Shown here piece by piece: positions 24,622-32,737 of a DNA stretch of 64,000 bases. A program made the translations under genes and the position numbers. The first letter of the stretch is position 1; every line of letters begins with the position of its first letter. The stretch comes from Planctellipticum sp942493135 (lineage in GTDB: Bacteria > Planctomycetota > Planctomycetia > Planctomycetales > Planctomycetaceae): assembly GCA_942493135.1 (NCBI GenBank), contig OW818684.1, positions 4,650,001-4,714,000 of the forward strand, read 5' to 3'. The notes under the pieces were generated by a model. That model saw only the letters and a program-made list of their open reading frames with translations, ran no database searches and was not told the origin of the DNA.

Positions 24622-25706
24622 CTTCCCGGCGCGGGTTTACCTGGATCGAGCTGTGCGTGGTGATTGCGATCATCGTCGTGCTGATGGCGCTCATCGGGGC
24701 GCCGTTTGCGATTCAGTTTGTCTTCTATACGGTCGTGTACGGCCTGCTGGGCTGGTCCTGGTTTCTGGAGCGGACGCTGCCGGAGGTGGAGTCGGATGGG
24801 TCGGGGCTGGTGCTGGGACTGGTGGGCGTGCTGGTCTTCAGCAATCTGCTGCACGTGGTTCTCAAACGGTGGGTGAAACGGTCGACGGAATCTGCAGAAG
24901 CATCAGCCGCGATCCGCTGGAGCTGGCGTCAGACGGCGTCAATCGTGCTGGGGCTAGGCTTGCTGTTCGCCGCCGGGACGGCGCTGGTCGGCGCGGTGCA
25001 TGAGGCGGTGTGGTGTGCGAGATCCGAGCATCAGTTGTTCCGGTTTGAAGGGGGCATGCGATCGGAGGTTGGCAAACTGCAGTCTCAGAGCAATCTCAAG
25101 CGGCTCGTTCTGGCGGCGCACAATATCGCTGCGGGCCTGGGGACAGGAACCCTGCCGCAGGGAGGCCGGTTTGATGCAGACGGTCGGCAGTTGTATGGCT
25201 GGATGACTGCACTCCTGCCGGCGGTCGATCACGCACCCTTGTATCGGGCGATCCATCGAGATCAGCCGTGGCGCGCACCTGACAATCGGGAGTTTTATAC
25301 GACCACCATCCGTTCGTTTCAGAGTCCGCACCTGGCGGGCGCAGGGCGTCAACGGACGGCCGAGGGTTACGCGCTGGCCCACTACTCCGGCAATTCGTGG
25401 TTGTTTGCGCGACCCGAAGGGTACTCGCTCGACGAGATTGCCACGTCCGATGGAACAACGCAGACCCTCCTGATAGGAGAAATCAACGCAAACTTCCGTG
25501 CGTGGGGGGATGCGGCCAACTGGCGCGATCCGGCGCTGGGACTCGATACGTCGCCGGATGGGTTTGGAAGTCCGTTCCAGGGTTCGGTGAATTTCGCGAT
25601 GGCCGACGGTTCGGTCCGTTCGTTGAACAAATCTATCGATCCCGCGGTGCTGCGGGCGCTGGCGACGCCGACGGGTGGGGAGAAAGTGTCGCAGAGCGAT
25701 TATTGA
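24618..25706 (+). CDS. DUF1559-like protein with extra membrane segments
   Basis: A 362-residue protein. The N-terminus MTSRRGFTWIELCVVIAII is a prepilin-like motif in which Leu is replaced by Trp. It is followed by two or three more TM segments (about 30-52, 60-80 and 105-128) that DUF1559 proteins normally lack. The C-terminal half keeps the DUF1559 body: SNLKRLVLAAHNI, GNSWLFARPE and the signature GSVNFAMADGSVRSLNKSIDP. GGGGAGGGGTGCAGGA precedes the ATG. A pseudopilin-like domain anchored by several helices is unusual and may no longer be processed by the prepilin peptidase. Confidence 0.7.
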   Translation: MTSRRGFTWIELCVVIAIIVVLMALIGAPFAIQFVFYTVVYGLLGWSWFLERTLPEVESDGSGLVLGLVGVLVFSNLLHVVLKRWVKRSTESAEASAAIRWSWRQTASIVLGLGLLFAAGTALVGAVHEAVWCARSEHQLFRFEGGMRSEVGKLQSQSNLKRLVLAAHNIAAGLGTGTLPQGGRFDADGRQLYGWMTALLPAVDHAPLYRAIHRDQPWRAPDNREFYTTTIRSFQSPHLAGAGRQRTAEGYALAHYSGNSWLFARPEGYSLDEIATSDGTTQTLLIGEINANFRAWGDAANWRDPALGLDTSPDGFGSPFQGSVNFAMADGSVRSLNKSIDPAVLRALATPTGGEKVSQSDY

Positions 25707-25775
25707 GGTCCAGGATGAGCTCGTGGCTCATCCTGAAGTGCGATGTCCGCCATTCGTCGGTCCGGTTGCGGCTTC

Positions 25776-27263
25776 TTAAACGATCGCCAGTCCGTGTCCG
25801 AAGTCACGCGCGTCTCCCAGTGGTCGAGTGCGGGCGCGACGACGCAGTTCCTGGTAGAGCGACAACCCCGTAAAGCCGGACTCCTGGCTGATCAGGGCGC
25901 ACAGCCCCGCGACATGGGGCGTCGCCATACTTGTCCCGTTGAAGTGCGCGTACAACTGCGGCCGCGGGACGCTCGAAAAGACGGAGACTCCCGGACCAGC
26001 CAGATTGATCTCTCCGCCGTGGTTGCCGAACATGGCCCGATTGGAGAAATCGGCAACTCGCATCCGGGAGTCGACCGCGGCGACAGCCACGATGGACGGA
26101 CAATTGGCCGGTCGCGAGACCGGGCGAAGAATGCCGCGGCTGCGAATGCTGTCATTACCAGCCGCCGCCACGATGAGCGAACCGCGCTGGAGTCCCTGCT
26201 GGGCGGCCATTTCGTAGCTTGTCGGGAACAGCTCGGAGTTTGTCGGCGCGCCCAGCGACATCGAGATCACGTGGCAACTGTTCCGCAGCGCCCAGTTCAG
26301 TCCGCTGAGAATCCAGCCATCGTCTCCGAACGCTCGTCCGGACTGCGCATTGTGCGACAGGACTTTGCCGACGAAAATCTCCGCTTCGGATGCGATGCCA
26401 AAGCCCCGTCGGCCTGGTGTGGCGAGGCGAGGACCGCACGCCGTGCCGATACAGTGCGTACCGTGGCCATTCACGTCCTGGACCTGGTTGTCGGGTTGAT
26501 CGGGGGGGACGAAACTCTGAACGGTGACCGGGCGACCGGCAAAGTCGGGGTGTCCAAGGTCCAGGCCGGTGTCGAGGACGGCGACCCGGATGCCGCGACC
26601 GGTCGATCGGCTGCCGGTGGCGTGCACCGCCTGGAGTCCCCAGGTCGCCTGGGGCGTGTCGCGGAGCTCGGCAATCGCGGCGGCGGCGGCAGTTCCTGAA
26701 GTCGCCGGCGACAATCCACGGCGCAGCGCCCCCTCGGCTCCGGCAAGATACCCGCGGATGAACTCTTCGCTGAAGCCGGTTGCCGAAACCGGGGGAAGAC
26801 TGCCGAAGTCGTCGCCGAGTCCTGTGTCCGCATCAGCCATCGTGATCGGCTGGCCTAATGCGTAGTTGCGCACTTCGGGCTCGACGATCATTCCACCGGA
26901 GCTCGCCGCCGCCAGTCCCTGCAGCCGCAAGGACTGCTCGAGATCGCCCTGAATCACCATCACGCCGATTTCGTCCAGGACGAGGACTTCCGAATCCGCC
27001 GCCTGCGCGGTATCGAAGAATTCCGCGGAGAAGTCGCTGGCGCGGCAGACATTGGCGAGGCCCACGTCCGAGCGGAGCGCGCCGAGCGCCGCGCGAATAT
27101 GAGATGACCGGTCGCCGTCGATCAGCGTCACGATCATCCGGCCGGTGAGTTCGGCGGTCCCTCCGCCCATGTCTGCGTCGGCTTCAAGCCCGCGGTCCAG
27201 GCTTTCGAGCCCCATGCCGACCGCCTGCGATTCCTGAGGTCCTCGACTACGTCGTTTCGCCAT
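25776..27263 (-). CDS. subtilisin-like (S8) serine protease
   Basis: A 495-residue protein. The catalytic triad is visible: Asp231 (VAVLDTGLD), His267 (NGHGTH) and Ser445 (FNGTSMATPH), with oxyanion-hole Asn370 (AAAGND). There is no signal peptide. A ~200-residue N-terminal region contains a beta-alpha pattern (GRMIVTLIDGD, SEVLVLDEIGVMVIQGD) that may be the prodomain. AGGAG precedes ATG 27263. A small propeptide-like protein is encoded divergently at 27609. It is either cytoplasmic or exported by another route. Confidence 0.85.
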   Translation of the reverse strand: MAKRRSRGPQESQAVGMGLESLDRGLEADADMGGGTAELTGRMIVTLIDGDRSSHIRAALGALRSDVGLANVCRASDFSAEFFDTAQAADSEVLVLDEIGVMVIQGDLEQSLRLQGLAAASSGGMIVEPEVRNYALGQPITMADADTGLGDDFGSLPPVSATGFSEEFIRGYLAGAEGALRRGLSPATSGTAAAAAIAELRDTPQATWGLQAVHATGSRSTGRGIRVAVLDTGLDLGHPDFAGRPVTVQSFVPPDQPDNQVQDVNGHGTHCIGTACGPRLATPGRRGFGIASEAEIFVGKVLSHNAQSGRAFGDDGWILSGLNWALRNSCHVISMSLGAPTNSELFPTSYEMAAQQGLQRGSLIVAAAGNDSIRSRGILRPVSRPANCPSIVAVAAVDSRMRVADFSNRAMFGNHGGEINLAGPGVSVFSSVPRPQLYAHFNGTSMATPHVAGLCALISQESGFTGLSLYQELRRRARTRPLGDARDFGHGLAIV

Positions 27264-27556
27264 GAGAGTGCTCCTGGAAGATAGAATCACATCCGCAGCC
27301 GATCATCTCGAATGTGAACATAGAACGGAATTTACAGTGGTGAGTGCGTGAAGACAATCAAAAACAATGCCACTAATACAGAAACCCGGGATCAGTCCGC
27401 CGGGAATCGCTGTGGGGACACGGGATCGAGTCTTGCGGGCCGGCGGAGTCAAATCCGGGGCTGCGGCCCGGACAACGGCAGCCTGCGCTTCGACGAGCAA
27501 CTTGCCGAGGACCGGAACGACGGCCGGATCGGGGTTTCTTACCGGGATTCGGGCGC

Positions 27557-27562
27557 TATAAT
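27557..27562 (+). promoter_or_regulatory. -10 element for the propeptide-like gene
   Basis: A perfect TATAAT lies about 47 bases before the chosen ATG. The -35 (GTTTCT region) is poor. Confidence 0.4.
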
Positions 27563-27608
27563 GAACGAAGAACCTTTGGCGGATCGACGGATGGAGGATG
27601 CGTCAGCG

Positions 27609-27872
27609 ATGGATGATCAGAGCCAGGCTCGATGGATTTTTACGGTCACCAGGGATGCGCTTCCACGGATTGACGCCGTGGCGAACGACCTCCGGTCTCA
27701 CGGTGTGGCCGTGCGGAACGACGACGTGCTCGAATTCACCGGAAATATCGTAGGTGTCATCGACTGGAAACAGGCCAGTCTGGACGAGTTGCGGCATGTT
27801 CCGGGAATCCTGGCGATCGAACCGTCCGGAGTCATGACCACGCAGCGTCGGTCTGGCGAAACGCTCGGCTGA
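27609..27872 (+). CDS. small propeptide/inhibitor-like protein beside the S8 protease
   Basis: An 87-residue protein. The pattern ARWIFTVTRDALPRIDAVAND, HGVAVRNDDVLEFTGNIVGV and LDELRHVPGILAIEP is strand-helix-strand-strand-helix-strand, the ferredoxin-like order of the I9 protease propeptide/inhibitor fold. Similar short proteins in cyanobacteria and planctomycetes are often mislabelled as ketohydroxyglutarate aldolase. Divergent placement 345 bases from the subtilisin gene suggests a trans-acting chaperone or inhibitor; this is inferred. I chose ATG 27609 because GGAGG lies about 11 bases upstream; ATG 27591 is an alternative. Confidence 0.6.
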   Translation: MDDQSQARWIFTVTRDALPRIDAVANDLRSHGVAVRNDDVLEFTGNIVGVIDWKQASLDELRHVPGILAIEPSGVMTTQRRSGETLG

Positions 27873-27911
27873 TGTGGCCGGTTGGTGTGACTCCGCGCCT
27901 GCTGAGCGTCT

Positions 27912-28874
27912 TCAGCTCTTGCGATTCACCAGATAGATCCCCGCCGCGACTGCGATTCCCGCAACGGCCAACCAGAGAGTCATCCGGTCGCCGCGCAGCA
28001 GCATTCCCAGCAGCATGCCGAACAGGGGCGTCGCGAAGCTGAAGACGGCGATCTGGGAGGCGGAGTGCCGCTTGAGGATGTGGGCCTGGATGGCGAAGCA
28101 AAGCCCGCCGACGAAGATCCCCTGGTAGATCAGGCCCCACCAGGCGGAGGCCGGGACGTGGGTGAAGTCCGGGCGTTCGAAGAACGCGGCCGTCACGGCG
28201 AACAGGGCGACCGCGACGACGTCGTGCCAGAAGATCAGCTCGGTCGCGCCGATCACCCGCAGGGCGACCTTGGTGTAGACGAATTTCACGCCGAGCAGGA
28301 AGGCGCTGAAGAGCAACATCACGTCGCCGGCGACGGACGGGGCATCGCGTTGGGCCGGACCGGCGTGGCCTTCGGCGGTCATCATCAGCAGCCAGAAGAC
28401 GCCACCCCCCGCCACGGCGAGCCCGACCAGCTTGCGTGCGGTCAGACGGTCGCCGCGGGTGACGAAATGGTCGAGGCCGACGACCCAGAACGGGAACGTG
28501 TTGACGTAGAGCGAGGCGTGCGAGGAGCTGGTCCAGGCGGCGCCGAGGGTGAAGGTGCCAATCTGGGCAAACAGCAGGAAGCCGGCAATGAAGACGGGCC
28601 AGAACTGGCCGGCTTCCAGTTTGAACGAGACCCGTTCCCAGCGGCACCAGACGACCATCACCAGTGTGGCGAGGACGAACCGCAGCCCGGAGACGGTGAT
28701 CGGCGGGAGGGCGTCGGTGGCGTAGCGGGTGGCGACGGGGTTGCCGCCCCAGAACGCGACGGTGAGGAGCGTCAGCAGCAGGGCGGACAGCGTCAGCGGG
28801 TGGGGCGTGGTGTGCGAGGGGGCGAAGACCGCGGGGGTGGATGGCGGCGGAGTCACGAGAGGAGAGTTAACCAC
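27912..28874 (-). CDS. EamA/DMT-family exporter
   Basis: A 320-residue protein with ten TM segments arranged as two EamA halves. The first begins VAFWGGNPVATRYATDALPP with LRFVLATLVMVVWCRWERV. The second contains AFLLGVKFVYTKVALR, FFERPDF and SFATPLFGMLLGMLLRGD, and it ends in a basic tail. Drug/metabolite transporters of this type export amino acids or metabolites; no substrate can be read. The stop lies 40 bases from the converging propeptide-like gene. A dispersed repeat begins at its start codon. Confidence 0.85.
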   Translation of the reverse strand: MVNSPLVTPPPSTPAVFAPSHTTPHPLTLSALLLTLLTVAFWGGNPVATRYATDALPPITVSGLRFVLATLVMVVWCRWERVSFKLEAGQFWPVFIAGFLLFAQIGTFTLGAAWTSSSHASLYVNTFPFWVVGLDHFVTRGDRLTARKLVGLAVAGGGVFWLLMMTAEGHAGPAQRDAPSVAGDVMLLFSAFLLGVKFVYTKVALRVIGATELIFWHDVVAVALFAVTAAFFERPDFTHVPASAWWGLIYQGIFVGGLCFAIQAHILKRHSASQIAVFSFATPLFGMLLGMLLRGDRMTLWLAVAGIAVAAGIYLVNRKS

Positions 28875-28901
28875 GAATCACACGAATGGGCACGAATGAG
28901 G
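28866..28901. repeat. dispersed repeat A (ACCACGAATCACACGAAT)
   Basis: It belongs to the same family as 29053-29133 (inverted), 31310-31377 and 41987-42062. Confidence 0.7.
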
Positions 28902-29052
28902 AAGGGGGAAAGGCGGGTGGATCAGGGCAGGCGAAGAAGAATTCATTGCAAAATGAAAAACGCAAAATGCAAATGGCAAAATGGAAGAGTGGTTTGCGGC
29001 GGTTGCGGGTCGTTATCAAACCGCCAGATCCTCAGTTTGCATGCCTCTGTTC

Positions 29053-29133
29053 CGTGATCTCAGTGCCTTCCGTGGTTCAATCTCTTGGCATTCATTCGTG
29101 CGGATTCGTGTGATTCGCGGTTCAAACTCTTCG
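29053..29133. repeat. dispersed repeat A, inverted two-module copy
   Basis: Read on the minus strand it has GAAGAGTTTGAACCGCGAAT, a CACACGAAT block and a GAACCACGGAAGGCAC block, matching 31310-31377. Together with 28866-28901 it encloses a short non-coding gap. Confidence 0.7.
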
Positions 29134-29135
29134 AA

Positions 29136-29894
29136 TCAATGCTCGGCGGCATAGAGCTGGGTGACGACGCCGTCGAGGAAGGAGGCAAGTTTCGTGCTGG
29201 CGTTCATGGCTCGTTCGCGGAGTTTCCACATGTCCTGCAGGCTGCCGGGGCGCTTCCACAACGAACCCAGCACGGCCCCCATGCGGACGGAGCCGGTCTT
29301 GCCGAGGATTGACAGGACTTCGGGGGGGAGGTCTTCCGTCAGGTCATCCGTCAGGACGCGGACGGCCATGAATCGTGTTCCAAGCTCCTGACAGGCACGG
29401 CCGACGGCGTGGCTTTCCATGTCGACGGCAATGGCGTGGGAATGCGTTGCCAGTTCTTTCTTTTCGACAACGGTCCGCACGATCTGGTTCACGGTGACGA
29501 ACGTGCCGACGAACAGCCCGTGCATGGGATCGTTGTGCATGTTCAAGTCGATCTTCAGCGGCGGATGGTCGGCTTCGACGACGCTGTCGGCGACGGCGAT
29601 GTGGCCGACGCGCATCTCGGGGAGCAGTCCCCCGGCGAAGCCGATCGAGAGGACCCACTTCGGCGAGTGCGCTTCGATCAGGGCTCGGGTGGCGCGGGCG
29701 GCCCGGACCTGGCCGGCTCCCGATTCGACGACCGCAATGCGGGCCTTGTCGTAGCGTCCCCCCTTGAACGTAAAGTCGCCGCCGGTGTAACTCCGCACCC
29801 GGTCGCAGCGTTTGAGGAACTCGTCGACCTCCAGCGGCAGCGCACAGACGAGGCCGATGTCGGCGTGAGCCAGGTCCTCGTCGGGAGCGCTCAT
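29136..29894 (-). CDS. nucleoside phosphorylase / MTA-SAH nucleosidase-like protein
   Basis: A 252-residue protein of the purine and uridine phosphorylase superfamily. The opening strand IGLVCALPLEVDEF, the mid-protein VLSIGFAGGLLPEMRVGHIAVADSVV (substrate and phosphate loop region) and AIAVDMESHAVGRAC with the nucleoside-binding Met-Glu pair are in family order. It could be an MTA/SAH nucleosidase or a hopanoid-type phosphorylase; the sequence alone does not decide. It lies downstream of serC with a hairpin between them. Confidence 0.8.
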   Translation of the reverse strand: MSAPDEDLAHADIGLVCALPLEVDEFLKRCDRVRSYTGGDFTFKGGRYDKARIAVVESGAGQVRAARATRALIEAHSPKWVLSIGFAGGLLPEMRVGHIAVADSVVEADHPPLKIDLNMHNDPMHGLFVGTFVTVNQIVRTVVEKKELATHSHAIAVDMESHAVGRACQELGTRFMAVRVLTDDLTEDLPPEVLSILGKTGSVRMGAVLGSLWKRPGSLQDMWKLRERAMNASTKLASFLDGVVTQLYAAEH

Positions 29895-29919
29895 GGGGAA
29901 TGATCCGGAAAGAGAACAA

Positions 29920-29945
29920 GCCCCGGAACGGTGTCGTTCCGGGGC
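29920..29945 (-). terminator. terminator between serC and the phosphorylase gene
   Basis: GCCCCGGAAC (29920-29929) pairs with GTTCCGGGGC (29936-29945) around a 6-base loop. On the minus strand CTTGTTCTCTTT follows. Confidence 0.6.
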
Positions 29946-29956
29946 CTGAAGCAAAC

Positions 29957-31039
29957 TCAGGCGTTCTCGGCTTCGAACTTCTTGAGGAAGTCGATCAGGG
30001 CATCGATTCCCGCAGGGGGGAATGCGTTGTAGATGCTGGCTCGCATGCCGCCGACGCTGCGGTGGCCCTTCAGGCCGTCGAAGCCGGCCTTGGTCGCCGC
30101 CGCGCAGAATTTGGCGTCGAGTTCATCGTCGCCGGTGACGAATGTCACGTTCATTTGCGAACGGCTGTCGGTGGCGGCGGTCGGCTTGAAGAGCTTGCTC
30201 TGATCGAGGTAGGCATAGAGCTTGCCGGCCTTGGCGGTATTCCGCTCGCCGACGCCGGCCAGTCCGCCGTTGGCCTTGATCCACTTGAGCACGAGGCCCA
30301 TGAGGTAGATGGCGAAGGTGGGCGGGGTGTTGTACATCGAGTCGTTTTTGGCATGCGTGCGGTACTGCAGCATCGCCGGCAGGTCTTTCGCCCCGCGTTC
30401 CACGAGGTCGTTCCGCATCAGTACGAGCGTGACGCCCGAGGGGCCCAGATTCTTCTGCGCCCCGGCGTAAATCATGCCGTACTTCGTGACATCGATCGGC
30501 CGGGAGAAGATGTCGCTGCTGGCGTCGCAGATGAGGTCGGTGCCCGCGGGGATTTCCGGCTCGGCGGCCCACTGCGTCCCGAAAATCGTGTTATTCGAGG
30601 TGAAGTGGACGTAGGCCGGCTTCTCGCTGTAGCTGATCGCCTTGGGGATGTACGAGTAGTTCTTGTCCTTGCTGGAGCCGGCGACGTGCGTTTTGCCGAA
30701 ACGTCTGGCTTCTTCGATCGCCTTCTCGGACCAGCTTCCCGTCACCAGGTAGTCGGCGGTCTGCTCTGTCGTGAGGAAGTTCATCGGGATGGAGAAGAAT
30801 TGGGTGGAGGCGCCTCCCTGGAGGAAGAGCACCTGGTAGTCGGAGGGAATGCCACCGACTTCGCGGCAGAGCGCCACGGTTTCTTCGTAGACGGCGAGGA
30901 AGGCCTTGCCGCGGTGGGAGTGTTCGAGGATGCCGATGCCGGAGGAGCCCAGCGAGAGGAGGTTTTCCTTCGCTTCTTCGAGTACGCTTTCCGGCAATAC
31001 TGCCGGGCCCGCCGAGAAATTCCAGATCCGCTTGGTCAT
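29957..31039 (-). CDS. serC: phosphoserine aminotransferase
   Basis: A 360-residue protein. SerC converts 3-phosphohydroxypyruvate to phosphoserine with glutamate and PLP, in serine and pyridoxal biosynthesis. The start WNFSAGPAVLPESVLEEA is a family signature. HRGKAF, GGASTQF (PLP phosphate site) and the PLP lysine in YAGAQKNLGPSG are present, and the conserved C-terminal GHRSVGGMRASIYNAF is complete. The length is normal. Confidence 0.95.
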   Translation of the reverse strand: MTKRIWNFSAGPAVLPESVLEEAKENLLSLGSSGIGILEHSHRGKAFLAVYEETVALCREVGGIPSDYQVLFLQGGASTQFFSIPMNFLTTEQTADYLVTGSWSEKAIEEARRFGKTHVAGSSKDKNYSYIPKAISYSEKPAYVHFTSNNTIFGTQWAAEPEIPAGTDLICDASSDIFSRPIDVTKYGMIYAGAQKNLGPSGVTLVLMRNDLVERGAKDLPAMLQYRTHAKNDSMYNTPPTFAIYLMGLVLKWIKANGGLAGVGERNTAKAGKLYAYLDQSKLFKPTAATDSRSQMNVTFVTGDDELDAKFCAAATKAGFDGLKGHRSVGGMRASIYNAFPPAGIDALIDFLKKFEAENA

Positions 31040-31556
31040 GTCACCCGTTCCCAGGAATCCGCCTCGCGAGCCATGAACCGCCGTCCGTGAAGGGATGACG
31101 CGCAGCGAGATGGCGGATTCCGTCTGTCAATCGGTCACCTGCCGTGGACAATGTCCCCGGATGGCAGGTTCTCCCGGAGGATTATCGATCCCCAGGCGCG
31201 CCCGTCAACGCAGGGGCCTGAACGCGCGGTGTCAGACATACCGAAGACAGAAGATTTCTCAGAGAGCCGCAGAGGGAGCAGAGGCCGCGGAGAGCTTCGG
31301 AAGAGTGAGAACCACGAATTGCACGAATGAATGTTGAAGAGATTGAACCACGGAGGGCACGGAAGTCACGGAAAGAAATCCAGTGAGAATGTGGACGTGG
31401 GTGGCTGGCGTCGGAGTCTTCGACGACCCAGGACTTCGAGAACAATGACAGGCAGAGCGAGCCTTTGCAGACGCCGGAGCCGCGACGAGAACTGTTCTGT
31501 AACATTCTGCGCAGCAAGAGGTTGAGACCGATTAAAGACTCGGGTGGAGTCGGTTC
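31040..31556. other. intergenic region rich in dispersed repeats
   Basis: There is no gene. It holds a CTCTGCG-type repeat (31257-31296), repeat A (31310-31377) and repeat B (31399-31439) in tandem, then the leader of the glycosyltransferase gene. Confidence 0.6.
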
Positions 31557-32243
31557 ATGCAGACACTGGGGCTGTTTGCCAAGTTTCCGGAACCGGGCCG
31601 GGTGAAAACCCGGTTGGCAGAGAGAGTCGGTCCCCGCGCGGCGGCCGATCTGGCGGTGGCGATGACCGCTGACCTGTTGCAGAGGTTCCAGGGGGCGGCC
31701 GATCGGCGGCGGCTGGGGTATGCGCCTGCAACGCTGGAGGCCGAGCAGTACTTTCGGCAGGCGGCCGGGAGGGCCTGGGAGCTGTGGCCCCAGCCCGAAC
31801 GGGATCTTGGCGGCCGGATGCACGCGTTCTTTGCCGCGGCGAATCCGGGGCCGAACGATGTCGCCGTGCTGATTGGTTCAGACAGTCCGAGTTTGCCGGA
31901 AGCGGTTGTTGCAGAAGCATTTACGACGCTCCAGGATGCGGATTGCGTCCTCGGCCCGGCGACGGATGGCGGCTACTATCTGATCGGGTGCCGTGGTGCT
32001 CCGGCGGCGATATTTCGCGAGGTGGACTGGAGTCAGCCGACCGTGCTGAGCCAGACCGTGCAGCGGGCGGCAGAGCACTCAGTGCGTCTCGCGGAATTGC
32101 CGCCGTGGTACGATATCGACACGCTGCAGGACCTGCAGATGCTGGACGGGCACCTGCGGCTGAGTCAGGCGGCGGGAGGGAACGTGGTGGCTCCGAAAAC
32201 CGCGCTGGTGGTCGGGCGGATTCTGGCGGACCTGCCGGACTGA
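31557..32243 (+). CDS. TIGR04282-family (DUF2064) glycosyltransferase
   Basis: A 228-residue protein. LGLFAKFPEPGRVKTRLA is the nucleotide-binding start of the family, followed by AVLIGSDSPSLP with the acidic metal-site region and VLGPATDGGYYLIG. This matches proteins annotated as arsenosugar-biosynthesis-type glycosyltransferases with a GT-A fold. GGTGGAG lies before the ATG. There are no other arsenosugar genes in the window, so the substrate is open. It converges with yacG. Confidence 0.85.
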   Translation: MQTLGLFAKFPEPGRVKTRLAERVGPRAAADLAVAMTADLLQRFQGAADRRRLGYAPATLEAEQYFRQAAGRAWELWPQPERDLGGRMHAFFAAANPGPNDVAVLIGSDSPSLPEAVVAEAFTTLQDADCVLGPATDGGYYLIGCRGAPAAIFREVDWSQPTVLSQTVQRAAEHSVRLAELPPWYDIDTLQDLQMLDGHLRLSQAAGGNVVAPKTALVVGRILADLPD

Positions 32244-32280
32244 GGCCGCACGCCCACCTTACCCAGTCTTCGCCCGCGGA

Positions 32281-32529
32281 CTATTCGATCACGTCTTCGT
32301 CGTCGTCGAATCCAGAGTCAGACTGGCGAGTCTGCAGGCCTTCGCCGAGCTGCAGCTCTTCGAGAGTCTCCGGATCAAGCGACTCCACAATGGCGTAGCG
32401 ACCTTCGGTCCAGCGAAAAAAGTCGATCTGCTGACAGCGTTTGCTGCAAAACGGGCTGAAGTGCGGCCCCGGTGCGGTGGCGGGTGGCACCACCTTTCGG
32501 CAAATGGGGCAGGTGGGGGAACGGATCAT
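32281..32529 (-). CDS. yacG: DNA gyrase inhibitor YacG
   Basis: An 82-residue protein. The zinc site is made of Cys7, Cys10 (CPIC), Cys28 and Cys32 (FCSKRC), followed by the conserved QIDFFRWTEGRYAI. YacG binds GyrB and blocks DNA binding. The acidic C-terminal tail (DSGFDDDEDVIE) is common in the family. It is monocistronic and converges with the gene before it. Confidence 0.85.
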   Translation of the reverse strand: MIRSPTCPICRKVVPPATAPGPHFSPFCSKRCQQIDFFRWTEGRYAIVESLDPETLEELQLGEGLQTRQSDSGFDDDEDVIE

Positions 32530-32737
32530 GAGCGGATCTCGCGGGTCGTCCGGAAAACGGGATGTCCTGCAATTATCCGGAGTTTCCGCTTTTTGTCACC
32601 TTGCAGTCGCGCCGATGGAATCATTAAGCCCGATAATTTGAGGGACAGCGCTCGCAGTCCGTACCCGGTGAATACGATTCACTCAGGCGTCAGGGGCCTG
32701 TGATATTTCCGCAGTGGTTCTCTCCAGAGGGTCTGGA

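Noticed and set aside
29136..29894. firm assignment as MTA/SAH nucleosidase or hopanoid phosphorylase
   Set aside because: Superfamily motifs are clear but the specificity-determining residues cannot be judged without alignment.
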